A stretch of DNA of 64,000 bases, taken from positions 3,583,168-3,647,167 of the forward strand of contig NZ_CP009528.1 of NCBI RefSeq assembly GCF_000970025.1, in the 5' to 3' direction. The stretch's first letter is position 1. Every line of letters begins with the position of its first letter. The position numbers were made by a program, and so were the translations under genes. The stretch is from Methanosarcina barkeri MS (GTDB taxonomy: Archaea > Halobacteriota > Methanosarcinia > Methanosarcinales > Methanosarcinaceae). The notes under the pieces are model-generated. The model made no database searches, was not told the origin of the DNA, and saw only the letters and a program-made list of their open reading frames with translations. Shown here piece after piece: positions 8,279 through 18,362 of the stretch.

Positions 8279-8821
8279 TTACTCTTCCCACTTCTGGCCG
8301 TACTTTTCATCAAACACTATTTCGGATAGAGCTCTACGTGTTGAAGTCCTTTCTTTTGGGACCGGTTCCCCGATTGCAAGAACTGCCATTAGCTCAAGAT
8401 CGGAAGGGCAGTCCAGAATGGAATTGACTTTCTCTTTTTGGTTCAGGATTTCTCCAAGCCAGACCCCACCAAGGCCAAGATCACAGCAGGTGAGGAGCAT
8501 ATTCTCGATTGCAGCCCCTATTGCCTCGAGATCTTTTGTCCTGTTGTAAGAAGTTTCATTGTCCAGGAAAGTCGCAATAAGCAGAGGAGCCCCTGCCACG
8601 ATACCTGTGTAATGAGTGCATTCCGAGAGTTTCTGGATAGTCTCACGGTTTCGAATAACAATGAAACGCCAGGGCTGGTTATTCAATCCGGAAGGAGCCC
8701 AATGGCCTGCATTAAGGATAGTGTTGATATCTTCCTTGCTAACAGGTTTGTCCGTAAACTCCCGGACGCTCCGTCTGTTAAGGATAGTGTTAATGACTTT
8801 GTTATCTCCTTTTACTGGCAT
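8279..8821 (-). CDS. Nitroreductase family FMN protein
   Basis: FMN-dependent NAD(P)H oxidoreductase of unknown physiological substrate, 180 residues. The N-terminal RRSVREFTDKPV and APSGLNNQPWRF motifs are the FMN-binding signature of the family; GLGGVWLGE and AIGEPVP are also typical. A good GGAGGG lies 6 nt before the ATG at 8821. It lies downstream of ilvC on the same strand with about 75 bp between, so read-through is possible but a functional link to branched-chain synthesis is not evident. Confidence 0.85.
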   Translation of the reverse strand: MPVKGDNKVINTILNRRSVREFTDKPVSKEDINTILNAGHWAPSGLNNQPWRFIVIRNRETIQKLSECTHYTGIVAGAPLLIATFLDNETSYNRTKDLEAIGAAIENMLLTCCDLGLGGVWLGEILNQKEKVNSILDCPSDLELMAVLAIGEPVPKERTSTRRALSEIVFDEKYGQKWEE

Positions 8822-8896
8822 ACTTTCCCTCCGGATTGAATTTTATACTTCCAGATTTATGAATTTTCTGTCTACAGGCTATTAATTACTGTAGAA

Positions 8897-9904
8897 TCAG
8901 TCATCGTCAATCTTCTTGTTGAGCCAGGGGATGTTTGCACGGATCTGCTTTCCGACAACCTCAAGCTGGTGTTCCTTTTCCTGGCGTTCCATGGCTTTGA
9001 GTACTGGGTGGTTGACCATGCCTTCGAGCACGAATTCCTTGGCAAATTCGCCGTTCTGAATTCTTTTAAGGGCTTCACGCATGGCTTCGCGGGACTCATC
9101 ATTAATAATCCTGGGGCCGACTGTCATACCGCCGTATTCTGCAGTGTTTGAAACAGAGTGCCACATTCTCTCAAGCCCACCTTCATAGATAAGGTCAACA
9201 ATGAGCTTGACTTCATGGCAGGTTTCGAAATAAGCCATTTCAGGCTGGTATCCGGCCTCAACAAGTGTTTCAAAAGCGGTCTTGATAAGAGATGAAAGTC
9301 CTCCGCAAAGGTCAACCTGTTCTCCGAAAAGATCGGTTTCGGTTTCCTCACGGAAAGTGGTTTCATAGACACCTGCCCTGGTTGCACCGATTCCCTTGAC
9401 ATATGAGAGAGCAATGTCCCTGGCATGTCCGGTTGCGTCCTGATAGACTGCAATAAGAGCCGGGACTCCGATACCTTCGGTATAGGTTCTTCTGACAATG
9501 TGACCAGGTCCCTTGGGAGCAGCCATGAAAACATCAACGTCTTTTGGGGGGACAATCTGGTTGTAGTGAATATTAAAGCCGTGTGCAAAAGCAAGTGCAT
9601 TACCGGCTTCCAGATTTGGTGCGATTTCAGAATAATAAACCGAGGCCTGATTTTCGTCCGGAAGGAGGACCATGATAACATCTGCAGCTTTTGCAGCTTC
9701 TGCCACAGTCATGACCTTCAGGCCGTCATTCTCGGCTTTTGCCCAGCTTGAACTGCTTTTTCTGAGCCCAACAATAACATTAAGCCCTGACTCATGGAGG
9801 TTGCGGGCGTGAGCGTGACCCTGGCTTCCGTAGCCCATTATTGCGATAGTCTTGTCCTTAAGTGCATCAAAAGTAGTTTCGTTATCATAAATTATTTTTG
9901 CCAT
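8897..9904 (-). CDS. ilvC: Ketol-acid reductoisomerase
   Basis: Second step of valine and isoleucine synthesis: isomerises and reduces acetolactate or acetohydroxybutyrate with NADPH and Mg2+. 335 residues, the class I length. The Rossmann motif [13 protein letters not shown] is followed by LRKSSSSW, whose serines/arginine favour NADPH. The knotted C-terminal domain carries the metal ligands in [13 protein letters not shown] and [18 protein letters not shown]. An AGGAG lies 9 nt before the ATG. It is separated from ilvN by about 290 bp with no gene, so it may have its own promoter. Confidence 0.97.
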   Translation of the reverse strand: MAKIIYDNETTFDALKDKTIAIMGYGSQGHAHARNLHESGLNVIVGLRKSSSSWAKAENDGLKVMTVAEAAKAADVIMVLLPDENQASVYYSEIAPNLEAGNALAFAHGFNIHYNQIVPPKDVDVFMAAPKGPGHIVRRTYTEGIGVPALIAVYQDATGHARDIALSYVKGIGATRAGVYETTFREETETDLFGEQVDLCGGLSSLIKTAFETLVEAGYQPEMAYFETCHEVKLIVDLIYEGGLERMWHSVSNTAEYGGMTVGPRIINDESREAMREALKRIQNGEFAKEFVLEGMVNHPVLKAMERQEKEHQLEVVGKQIRANIPWLNKKIDDD

Positions 9905-10198
9905 ATTAGATTCTCCTGATGAATTTTTCAGTTTTTGAGCAAAGCTCCTAATATTTTTTTGGGAAGCATATTATTATTAAGTCCTTATTAAATCCGTTCA
10001 CTTCCCTGTGAATTAAGTTGACCTAAGTCGATTTATGGAAAGTTGCTTTTTTCGGATAGGGCAGCTTTTGAAGTTTTAGCAGAGACCTGAAACTTCAGGC
10101 TTACTCTTATTGAAGCTTCAAGGGGTTTAAAACGCTTTCGACTGCCCCAGTCTGTAAAAATAATTAAGCAGCTACCTTTCTTTACCTGCCCTTATTAT

Positions 10199-10684
10199 TT
10201 AAACCTTCTTTGGGCCGCGAACCAGAGCAATCTTACCTGTCCGGACCATTTCCTTAATCCCGAACTGCCTGAGGAGTTTTTCTATTGCCTGAATTTTGGC
10301 TTCGTCTCCAGTTACTTCGACAGTTATGGATTTAGGAGCTACGTCCACTATCCTTGCCCTGAAAATATTCGCAATCTGGATAATTTCGGTTCTCGCACTC
10401 ACGTCGGCTGAAACTTTAATAAGGGCGAGTTCCCGTTCTACAGAGTCATCTCCTCCGATGTCCGAAACTTTGATCACATCAACGAGCTTATTAAGCTGTT
10501 TTGTAACCTGTTCGAGCACATGGTCATCCCCATCAACTACTATAGTCATTCTGGAAGTTTTGGGATCTTCAGTGACTCCTACAGCCAGGCTCTCAATATT
10601 GTATCCGCGCCTTGAGAAGAGCGAAGCCACCCTTGAGAGAACTCCGGACCTATTTTCCACAAGGACTGCCAGTGTATGTTTCAT
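10199..10684 (-). CDS. ilvN: Acetolactate synthase small (regulatory) subunit
   Basis: Regulatory partner of acetolactate synthase; it activates the catalytic subunit and confers feedback inhibition by valine. 161 residues. The N-terminal ACT domain ([29 protein letters not shown]) is followed by the ALS_ss_C domain ending in [12 protein letters not shown]. The start codon overlaps the ilvB stop by one base (TAATG) and has GGAGG upstream, so the two subunits are translationally coupled. Confidence 0.96.
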   Translation of the reverse strand: MKHTLAVLVENRSGVLSRVASLFSRRGYNIESLAVGVTEDPKTSRMTIVVDGDDHVLEQVTKQLNKLVDVIKVSDIGGDDSVERELALIKVSADVSARTEIIQIANIFRARIVDVAPKSITVEVTGDEAKIQAIEKLLRQFGIKEMVRTGKIALVRGPKKV

Positions 10685-12450
10685 TACTGTTCCTCCAGGT
10701 CGAGAACTCTATCAGCTTTTGCCTTACGCAAATCGGGCATAGCGCAGGGAGTGTCTGCATGTTCTTCCATATCAATGATTTCATTAATTGCAGCCCCTGC
10801 CGGCACCATTGGATAAACGTTTGCCTCGCATTCAACAATTACGTCGACAATAGCAGGCCTACCTGAATTAACAGCTTCTTCAATTGCAGGCCTTACTTCG
10901 GACGGCCTTTCCGCACGCAGTCCAAGTGCTCCGTAAGCCTCGGCAAGTTTGACGAAGTCAACACTGCCCTTGATAAATGTCTGAGAATACCTTTTGTCAT
11001 AGAACAGTTCCTGCCACTGTCTGACCATACCCAGATAACCATTATTAATGATCACAGAAACAACCGGAATGTCGTTCTGGACTACAGTTGCAAGCTCCTG
11101 AGAGTTCATCTGGAAAGAGCCATCGCCTGCAATGTTAATAACCGTTTTATCCGGCTTGCCAACCTTTGCTCCTATGGCTGCAGGGAAACCGTAGCCCATT
11201 GTGCCAAGACCGCCTGATGTAATGAAAGTGCGGGGGTTTTTATACTTGAAGAACTGAGCGGCCCACATCTGGTGCTGCCCGACCTCAGTAACTATAATTG
11301 CGTCCTTGCAAGCCTCAGAGATTTGCTCGATGACAAACTGAGGCATTATGACATCAGGTGACATCTGTTCATAGGTAAGCGGATATTCCTTTTTCCACTG
11401 TTTTATCTTTTCAATCCATGCTTCGGATTTGCAGCACTTGATATATTTATTCAGGGACTTAAGCACCTGTTTTGCGTCTCCGACGATTGGGATCTGGACA
11501 TTTACATTCTTTGAGATCTCAGCAGGGTCGACATCGATGTGAATAACCCTTGCATTGGGGGCAAAGGACTCGAGCTTTCCGGTAACACGGTCATCGAACC
11601 TCGCGCCCACGGCAATAATAAGATCGGATTCCTGAATAGCATAGTTTGCAGACTTGGTCCCGTGCATTCCAAGCATCCCAACATGCAGAGGGTGTTCAGT
11701 CGGAATTGCACCAATTCCCAGGAGAGTAGTCGTAACCGGAGCATTAATTGTCTCAGCCAGCTCTACAAGCTCAGCGCTGGCATTAGAACTTATCACACCG
11801 CCACCTGCGTATATAATAGGCATGCAGGAATTTGCAATTTCCTCGGCGGCTCGTTTGATCTGCTGAGTGTTGCCTTTGTAAGTTGGCTTATATCCTCTAA
11901 GCTCTACTTTGTCAGGATAGTAAAAGTCGATCTCCGCGTTCTGTACATCCTTTGGAAGGTCAATTAATACCGGGCCAGGCCTTCCGGTAGAAGCGATATG
12001 GAAGGCTTCTTTTACGATTCTCGGGAGTTCGTTTGCATCCTGTACGAGGTAGTTGTGCTTGGTAATGGGCTGGGTAATTCCCTTAATGTCGGCTTCCTGG
12101 AAAGCATCATTACCTATCAGGAAGGTTGGGACCTGCCCTGTTAAGGCTACAATAGGCACTGAGTCCATATATGCGGTAGCAATCCCTGTTACCAGGTTGG
12201 TTGCTCCGGGACCTGAGGTAGAAACACAGACCCCGGTCTTTCCAGTTGCACGGGCGTACCCGTCCGCAGCATGAGCTGCTGCCTGTTCGTGACGCACAAG
12301 TATATGGCGCAGATTCGAATCATAAATTTCGTCATAGAAGGGAATGATCTGCCCTCCTGGATATCCGAAGATGGTGTCAACACCTTCTTTTTCCAGGCAC
12401 TTAATCAAAGCCCTTGCGCCATTAACTTTTTCTGTTGACCCGGTTGTCAT
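10684..12450 (-). CDS. ilvB: Acetolactate synthase large (catalytic) subunit
   Basis: TPP-dependent condensation of two pyruvates, or pyruvate with 2-oxobutyrate. 588 residues. The catalytic Glu is in [19 protein letters not shown]; the FAD-binding middle domain and the C-terminal TPP motif [12 protein letters not shown]...IINN are complete. GGAG precedes the ATG at 12450. Possible TATA elements on the minus strand lie near 12545 (AGATAAATATTT) and 12590 (TGATATATTTAC). Order cimA, ilvB, ilvN, ilvC on one strand supports a pathway cluster. Confidence 0.97.
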   Translation of the reverse strand: MTTGSTEKVNGARALIKCLEKEGVDTIFGYPGGQIIPFYDEIYDSNLRHILVRHEQAAAHAADGYARATGKTGVCVSTSGPGATNLVTGIATAYMDSVPIVALTGQVPTFLIGNDAFQEADIKGITQPITKHNYLVQDANELPRIVKEAFHIASTGRPGPVLIDLPKDVQNAEIDFYYPDKVELRGYKPTYKGNTQQIKRAAEEIANSCMPIIYAGGGVISSNASAELVELAETINAPVTTTLLGIGAIPTEHPLHVGMLGMHGTKSANYAIQESDLIIAVGARFDDRVTGKLESFAPNARVIHIDVDPAEISKNVNVQIPIVGDAKQVLKSLNKYIKCCKSEAWIEKIKQWKKEYPLTYEQMSPDVIMPQFVIEQISEACKDAIIVTEVGQHQMWAAQFFKYKNPRTFITSGGLGTMGYGFPAAIGAKVGKPDKTVINIAGDGSFQMNSQELATVVQNDIPVVSVIINNGYLGMVRQWQELFYDKRYSQTFIKGSVDFVKLAEAYGALGLRAERPSEVRPAIEEAVNSGRPAIVDVIVECEANVYPMVPAGAAINEIIDMEEHADTPCAMPDLRKAKADRVLDLEEQ

Positions 12451-12735
12451 TATTTAACTCCTATTTATTTCTTAATGGTGATTTAACTGGGTACTCACCT
12501 GAAGATGAGTATATTTCCAGTAAGGGTGTGTTCATTAGAAATATTTATCTTTCACACTCACATTTTCTCGTTATTAATTTTGTAAATATATCATAATCAA
12601 TCATGTATATATGGATACGGTTTTTCCTGATCCAGAAATATTAGTGGTGTGTGATTTCAAGAATTTTTCCAGCAGGAAAAAAAGGAGAGGACAGAACAGC
12701 CCTCCTGAAAAATCTATATAATTCATTTTCTGAAA

Positions 12736-14226
12736 TCACTCGGCCCGGATAAGGCGGTTCATACCGTTCATTACAGCTTCTACGGAAGCCATAATTATGT
12801 CCGTCCTGGCTCCGCTTGCGGTAACTTCCTTTCCATCCTTGGAAAGTTTTACCCTTACTTCAACAAGGGCATCGGTTCCGCCAGTGATCGAGTCTACATG
12901 ATACTCTTCAAGGATAATATCTTCCGCACAGGAACGTACAGCTCTCCGGATTGCGTTGATTACAGCATCTACAGGCCCGTTCCCGATTCCTGCCTGTACA
13001 ATAGCTTTATCTTTTACGTTAAGTTTTATCGATGCCGTTGGAGTCACACGGTTTCCTGACACAATGGTAAACTCTTCCAGTTTTACCAGAGGTTCCTTAT
13101 AAATATCAAGTACGTTTTCTGCAATGGTGTGCAGGTCAGCATCAGTTACGTGTTTTCCCTGGTCACCAATCTGCTTGACACGATTGAAAATTTCTTCGGT
13201 CTGGGCCTCATCAGCTACAAGCCCCATTTCCTTTAAGGCAAGAGTAATCGAGCTGCGTCCTGCATGTTTTCCAAGTACGATCTGACGCTGCCTTCCGATA
13301 TATTCCGGGCTCATCGGTTCATAGGTTGCCTTATCGGCAAGAAGGCCGTGAACATGGATTCCTGCTTCGTGAGTGAATGCGTTTCCACCTACAAGAGCCT
13401 TATTTGGTGATACGGGAATTCCTGTAAGCCGGCTTACAAGCCTTGAAGTCCGGTAGATCATCTCATGTTTGATACCTGTATTATACTTGTAGAGCCATTC
13501 CAGGCTCGTTACTACTTCTTCAAGGGATGCGTTTCCAGCTCTTTCACCTAACCCGTTAACAGTTACATGGGCCTGTTTTGCCCCTGCAGCCAGGGCAGCA
13601 ACCGTGTTCGCAGTTGCAAAACCAAAATCATTGTGGCAGTGAATGCTGAGAGGAGCTTTCAGTGAGGAAGTCAGGTCCCGGAAAATTTTGGTTGTCCTTT
13701 CAGGTACCAGAAGGCCTACAGTATCACAGAAGCATAACCTGTCAGCGCCTGCATCTATGCCGTCGGTAAAGATGGTCTTTAGAAACTCAGGGTCTGCACG
13801 CGAGGCATCTTCCCCGCTCAATTCCACAATCAGGCCGTGGTCCTTGGCATACTCAATTACATCAACTGCGATCTGCCTTACTGCATCCCGACCCTTTTTG
13901 ATTTTCGTCCTTATATGAAGGTCCGAAACAGGTGCTACAAGGTGAATAGAGTCAACATCACATTCCAGAGCACGGTCAACATCGGACTTTACAATCCTGC
14001 AGTAGCTGCAAATTTCAGCGTTAAGCCCTGCATTTGCAACAGCCCTGATGGATTCCCTTTCACCTTTGGAAGTGATTGCAGAACCAGCCTCAATTATTGA
14101 GACCCCCATTTCATCAAGCGCTCGGGCGATTAAAAGCTTCTTGTCCTTTGTAAGGGCAACGCCAGGTGTTTGTTCACCGTCTCTCAAAGTAGTATCCAGA
14201 AAGCGGACATTTTCGAATAATATAAT
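12736..14226 (-). CDS. cimA: (R)-Citramalate synthase (CimA) / 2-isopropylmalate synthase family
   Basis: Condenses acetyl-CoA with pyruvate to citramalate, the threonine-independent route to 2-oxobutyrate and isoleucine in methanogens. The DRE-TIM barrel has [15 protein letters not shown] and [11 protein letters not shown]; the C-terminal LeuA-type allosteric domain ends near 12736. The reading frame is open upstream to a TGA at 14230-14232 and encodes the conserved first strand ([14 protein letters not shown]). No ATG, GTG or TTG lies between that stop and the TTG of 'TTLRDGE' (14187), which would remove the strand. An unusual start (ATT at 14226 or ATA at 14223) after GAGGG is therefore proposed. 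Isopropylmalate or homocitrate synthase activity cannot be excluded; the ilv neighbours favour CimA. Confidence 0.85.
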   Translation of the reverse strand: MILFENVRFLDTTLRDGEQTPGVALTKDKKLLIARALDEMGVSIIEAGSAITSKGERESIRAVANAGLNAEICSYCRIVKSDVDRALECDVDSIHLVAPVSDLHIRTKIKKGRDAVRQIAVDVIEYAKDHGLIVELSGEDASRADPEFLKTIFTDGIDAGADRLCFCDTVGLLVPERTTKIFRDLTSSLKAPLSIHCHNDFGFATANTVAALAAGAKQAHVTVNGLGERAGNASLEEVVTSLEWLYKYNTGIKHEMIYRTSRLVSRLTGIPVSPNKALVGGNAFTHEAGIHVHGLLADKATYEPMSPEYIGRQRQIVLGKHAGRSSITLALKEMGLVADEAQTEEIFNRVKQIGDQGKHVTDADLHTIAENVLDIYKEPLVKLEEFTIVSGNRVTPTASIKLNVKDKAIVQAGIGNGPVDAVINAIRRAVRSCAEDIILEEYHVDSITGGTDALVEVRVKLSKDGKEVTASGARTDIIMASVEAVMNGMNRLIRAE

Positions 14227-14232
14227 CCCTCA

Positions 14233-14958
14233 GTATTTTTTTTATTGAGATAGTTTCTTCGCAATACAGGAAAATAATATCTATATAATATTTGTTATTT
14301 TATAATATTATATCCTATTTTGCAAGCTCCAATCTATTAATACAAATATTACATATATTTTTCTCAGGAACCCGGATTTTTCAGGAAGATTTCCTAGTTT
14401 ACGCCGTGGTTCTCTGAAACTTTTCCTCAATAGGTAGACCATAGTATTTTTAGTTTCCAGTTGACAAATAGAAGTTACACAATGCAATAACTCTTTGGAT
14501 ACTATTTTTAATTGGAGTACCTTTAGTCTTTTCAAATGCGATTTAAGTAATTTTGTTCGCTCACAGGATCATTCTGTGGTTGACAGCTTACGGCATTGGT
14601 TGAGAAATTCAATGCGAAGTATCTTGGCTTCAAGCAGGAGTTTGGGGAGCAAACTGTTTTTGATGTGGCGAATAAGATTAATGAATGGGTGGAATTGATA
14701 AAAAAGAGTTTTTAAAAAATCTCACTTCTTATTTACAGTTATGGAACTTATTAACCTGTACAGAGATTTTAAGTATGCTCGCATAAAGTGGACGGAAAAG
14801 TTCAGATATTGACCTTCTTAGTGTTAAGCGCAAAATTAAAATTTTTTTAATGTTTATGTAAACTTTTTATATTATAATATATAAGAGTAAGAAAGTAGGA
14901 AACCAGTCTATTCACTTCGTTTTCCAATTATTAGTTTTCTTGATTTTTCCATTTAGGT
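14233..14958. other. Region between cimA and the insertion sequence
   Basis: AT-rich DNA upstream of cimA with TATA-like boxes on the minus strand near 14280-14310, and the small coding remnant at 14584-14715. Nothing else supported. Confidence 0.35.
14584..14715 (+). pseudogene. C-terminal remnant of an unidentified gene
   Basis: A frame with no start codon follows a stop at 14581-14583 and encodes 43 residues: QLTALVEKFNAKYLGF, then KQEFGEQTVFDVANKINEW and VELIKKSF. This reads as real protein, with an amphipathic C-terminal helix, while an overlapping frame (14495-14698) with an ATG-like start looks like noise. It lies about 240 bp from an insertion sequence. The source family is not recognised. 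Confidence 0.4.
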
Positions 14959-16097
14959 TAGGAGTTACGCAGTTGGCTCCTAGCATATTGTTTTTTCCAA
15001 ACTTTCAAATATTTGAATTAATTTAACGTGTATTGGGGATTCCTTAAGTATTCTGTCACTGCCACTCTTCTAATTTTCATAGCACTTTCAAACCAGGATA
15101 TTCCACTTTTGATTCTTTGTAATTCCAGTCTAAGAAAAGCTCTTAATGAGAACATTATATGTGCTCTTTGTGATTCTTCCTTTCTTGCCTGACATTTTTC
15201 GACACCACAGAACTGTTTTATTCCCCTATGATATTCCTCAATTTTCCATGACTTCTTTGCCAAATCTTCACGTTTTGCTTCATCCATCTCTTGCACATCT
15301 GTAACCCAGTGTTGCGTGTCTCCATTTTTTGAAACTATCCTAAACACCTTTACAAATCCATATGCTTTGAGGTGAACCACACGTCCTTTTGGAGGAATAT
15401 CTACTGTTTCAAGTGGCACATTTCCCTTGTTGTCAGGATTTACCAAACGATTATTTTTCAATCTTGTAAGGAAATGCCACTCTTTCTGTCTAATGGCTTT
15501 AAGGTTTTTCACACTTGCATACCATGTATCAAATAAAACGAATTTGGGATTAAAACCACGTTCTTCGGCCTTGTCAAGCATATCACGGAAATGGTCATTC
15601 TTTGTTTTGTCGTCTACATCGATGTTATAAATTCGAAAATCGATAGGTATAACGGTTGTACCGTCAGTCCAAACTAAGGTAACCAGGCCTATTCCCTTTA
15701 CAGTACGATGATGTTTTCCACTCCACATACGACGAACAAAAGCAATTTCTTCTGCGTATGGTTTATCTAATGTTGAATCATCAACAATTAGGTATCCTCC
15801 CTTAAGCTTGACATAACTTTTTACTTCCTCCCATAGTGCTTCCGTGTCTGGAGGTTGCCTTTGAAGGCAACGAGTAAAAGCATCATGAGAAGGAGCATTA
15901 GCTATGTCTGGATAACATCTAGCAGCTTCAGTACAGCTAAAAACGTTAGAAGCCGCAATGAGAAAATTAATGTAGTCAATGTCGGTACACTTAGGTGGAT
16001 TTATGTCCATAACTCCGTACGTTTTTAGAGAAACACTAAGCCATAAGTATATTTATAAAGATATCAAGTTTTCGGCATTTTAACTGCGTAAGTCCTA
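14959..16097 (-). mobile_element. Insertion sequence, 1139 bp, copy 1
   Basis: Bounded by imperfect terminal inverted repeats TAGGAGTTACGCAGTT (left) and, in reverse complement, TAGGACTTACGCAGTT (right). The flanks show a 5-bp target duplication TAGGT (14954-14958 and 16098-16102). It carries one transposase gene on the minus strand. A second copy of exactly the same length lies at 39060-40198 in the same orientation. Confidence 0.95.
15018..16010 (-). CDS. DDE transposase (IS4/IS701-like), copy 1
   Basis: Cuts and joins the IS ends. 330 residues filling nearly the whole element. Candidate catalytic acidic residues: Asp in LIVDDSTLDKPYAEE, Asp in KFVLFDTWYASVKNL and Glu in KIEEYHRGIKQF, in the order and context of RNase-H-fold transposases with the Y-H-R-x-x-K signature. 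The gene is intact, without stops or frameshifts. The exact IS family needs a database comparison; IS701-like and IS4-like assignments are both plausible. Confidence 0.9.
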   Translation of the reverse strand: MDINPPKCTDIDYINFLIAASNVFSCTEAARCYPDIANAPSHDAFTRCLQRQPPDTEALWEEVKSYVKLKGGYLIVDDSTLDKPYAEEIAFVRRMWSGKHHRTVKGIGLVTLVWTDGTTVIPIDFRIYNIDVDDKTKNDHFRDMLDKAEERGFNPKFVLFDTWYASVKNLKAIRQKEWHFLTRLKNNRLVNPDNKGNVPLETVDIPPKGRVVHLKAYGFVKVFRIVSKNGDTQHWVTDVQEMDEAKREDLAKKSWKIEEYHRGIKQFCGVEKCQARKEESQRAHIMFSLRAFLRLELQRIKSGISWFESAMKIRRVAVTEYLRNPQYTLN

Positions 16098-16434
16098 TAG
16101 GTGAAACCTTTGACTTTTACACAGTTTCATAATTACTAAGGAATACTAGGTTTGAACTGAATAAAGAAGATGAATTACCAAAATTTCCAAAAAGGCTTCT
16201 TCTTTTCTCCAAGTGCTTCAATGATCTTTTGATTAATCAAGCTCTGAACCTGCACATCTGATTATTCCTTATTTGAGATATATAAATGGACTAAAAATAA
16301 TAGTAAATGACAAATAAAAATAGAAAAAAATCATTATTTATTTAAAAGATTTTCTTATAGAGATTAATATTATGTAATGTCACATTTTTAATTTTTTATT
16401 TGAAGGTTCAAATATTAATTTACAGAGGTTTAAG
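16098..16434. other. AT-rich upstream region of the YVTN protein gene
   Basis: No gene seen. TATA-like sequences near 16345-16375 (TATTATGTAATG) could serve the following gene. Confidence 0.3.
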
Positions 16435-17571
16435 ATGAAAGAGATGAAACGTGCTGAAACACGATGTGGTTATATCTTTATTTTAGAAATAATGGTGCTG
16501 GCGTTTTTAATGCTGGTCAGTATTGCAGGTGCCACACCTTTTGCATATATTACAAACTACGGAAACGACGATGTCTCTGAAATTGACACCGTCTCTGTAA
16601 TTGACACTGCAACAAACACTTTTATAACCACTATAGATGTAGGAAGAGGGCCTACCGGTGTTGCAATTACCCCTGATGGATCAAAAGTGTATGTATTGAA
16701 CAGCTTTGACAGCACTGTCTCTGTAATTGACACAACTACAAATAAGGTTATAGCCACTGTGGATGTAGAAAATGGACCTATTGGAGTTGCAGTCAGTCCA
16801 GATGGAACAAAGGTATATGTGACGCAATGCAGAGACGAAGATGGAAATACCGCTATCTCTATAATTGATACAGCAAAAAACAAGGTTACAGACACGATAA
16901 ACATAGGACATTATGACTCTCTTGGTGATATTGCTGTTACGCCTGATGGAAAAAGGGTATATGTTTTAGCTGAAGGAGGACCTACTTCTGTAATTGACAC
17001 AGCAACAAATACTATTATAGCCACCGTAAATGTAGGAAGCTATCCAGGTGGAATTGTGATCACCCCCGATGGAAAAAAGGCATATGTGGCAAATGGTTAC
17101 AACAATGTTTCTGTAATTGACACAGCAACAAACATTGTTGTAGCCACAGTGAGCGATCGTATAGGCTCTGTTTCTGGAATTGCTGTCGCTCCAAATGGAT
17201 CAAAGGTATATGTGGCAAATTACGGCTACGGGGCAAATAATATCTATGATGGGGGTGGAAACATTTCTGTAATTGATACATTAACAAATAAAGTTACAGT
17301 CATGGTACCTTTAGGAAAGTATACTTATGGAGTGGCAATTACCCCTGATGGAACAAAGCTTTACGTGGCAAATGATTATAGCAATGTTTCTGTAATTGAT
17401 ACATCAACAAATAAAGTTACATCGACTGTAAATATAGGAACCAGACATCTAGGAATTGCTATTGGAAATAAAAAAGTACAAAATGTTTCTCATACAACTC
17501 CCTCTGAATTCAATTCTTTGCTTGTTGTAATACTTATATTGTACATCTGGAGAAAGTCAACTAAAATCTAA
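16435..17571 (+). CDS. Secreted YVTN-type seven-bladed beta-propeller surface protein
   Basis: Probable cell-surface (S-layer-associated) protein. 378 residues. A signal peptide spans about residues 12-33 (FILEIMVLAFLMLVSIAG). Seven repeats each carry a version of SVIDTxTN and xxITPDGxKVYVAN, giving one seven-bladed YVTN propeller. The C-terminus (EFNSLLVVILILYIWRKSTK) is a membrane anchor with a basic tail; Methanosarcina surface proteins often end in a PEF-CTERM anchor processed by archaeosortase, and this tail is similar in layout but lacks a clear PEF motif. Ligand unknown. Confidence 0.85.
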   Translation: MKEMKRAETRCGYIFILEIMVLAFLMLVSIAGATPFAYITNYGNDDVSEIDTVSVIDTATNTFITTIDVGRGPTGVAITPDGSKVYVLNSFDSTVSVIDTTTNKVIATVDVENGPIGVAVSPDGTKVYVTQCRDEDGNTAISIIDTAKNKVTDTINIGHYDSLGDIAVTPDGKRVYVLAEGGPTSVIDTATNTIIATVNVGSYPGGIVITPDGKKAYVANGYNNVSVIDTATNIVVATVSDRIGSVSGIAVAPNGSKVYVANYGYGANNIYDGGGNISVIDTLTNKVTVMVPLGKYTYGVAITPDGTKLYVANDYSNVSVIDTSTNKVTSTVNIGTRHLGIAIGNKKVQNVSHTTPSEFNSLLVVILILYIWRKSTKI

Positions 17572-18362
17572 AAACTTAAAATTTCAAAATTCAAAACTCT
17601 AAATACGCTAATAGTAGCTACGATCTGACGTTCTCCAGACATCTTCAAAAAATAACATTTTTCATGTTATCGTTTGGAGAATTATTTGAAAATTTGCAGT
17701 TACGATCTCAACTGAAGATTGGGAAAATAGCTTCTGGAAGTTCTCAATGAAGACAAAGGGCCAAAAAGTTTGGAAATTTTCAAAAATACATGTTTGAGTA
17801 GCTAGGGCAGTTTTCAGAAAAAACGACCGCAGAAAAAAATATCGGTCAAATATTCTGGATTTCGGTATCATATGGAATAACTAAGTTCAGGGAAGCATAC
17901 CCTATGAGTTAAAAACTTATAATAGAAAATTTGAAATGTTTTGGGTGAAAATAGTAAGTCAATTCTTTTAATCATGTTCTCTGGAAAGACATTACTAGGT
18001 GCAGGTGGCTATTACCTGTAACTCCGAAAACTGCCTATTAGAGGCGATAATAGTACAGAAAAAGAAAATATGCCAGAATTAAAAAGCTTAAATCCAAGAA
18101 AAAGTATTAAGTTTTAATGAGCAAATAAGGGGTTTTGTCTTTGATATTCTTTGAGCCTATCCCGAAACTCAAAATTTGATTTTTGAATCTCATATTTGGA
18201 ACAATCAATTGGATACCTAATTACTAAAATGATCCTGAAAACTCATGACGATTTAGAATAAAATAGGTTTTGGGATAGGCTCTATTAATAACGATTCTAT
18301 GCCTAAATAAATGTTATACTCCAGGGATTTGTCAATGTTGATATTAGATATGGAATAAGTTT
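17572..18362. other. Intergenic region with a dispersed repeat and a miniature element
   Basis: No gene supported. It contains the second copy of the old repeat shared with 4220-4440 (about 17845-18030) and the 130-bp element at 18153-18282. A 69-codon frame on the minus strand near 17662-17871 is unconvincing. Confidence 0.4.
18153..18282 (-). mobile_element. 130-bp miniature inverted-repeat element, copy A
   Basis: Ends GAGCCTATCCC and GGGATAGGCTC are perfect 11-bp inverted repeats. In reverse complement the whole element aligns with copy B (19224-19353), which has the same length, at roughly three quarters identity by eye. It has no coding capacity, as expected for a MITE moved by a transposase elsewhere. 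Confidence 0.75.
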
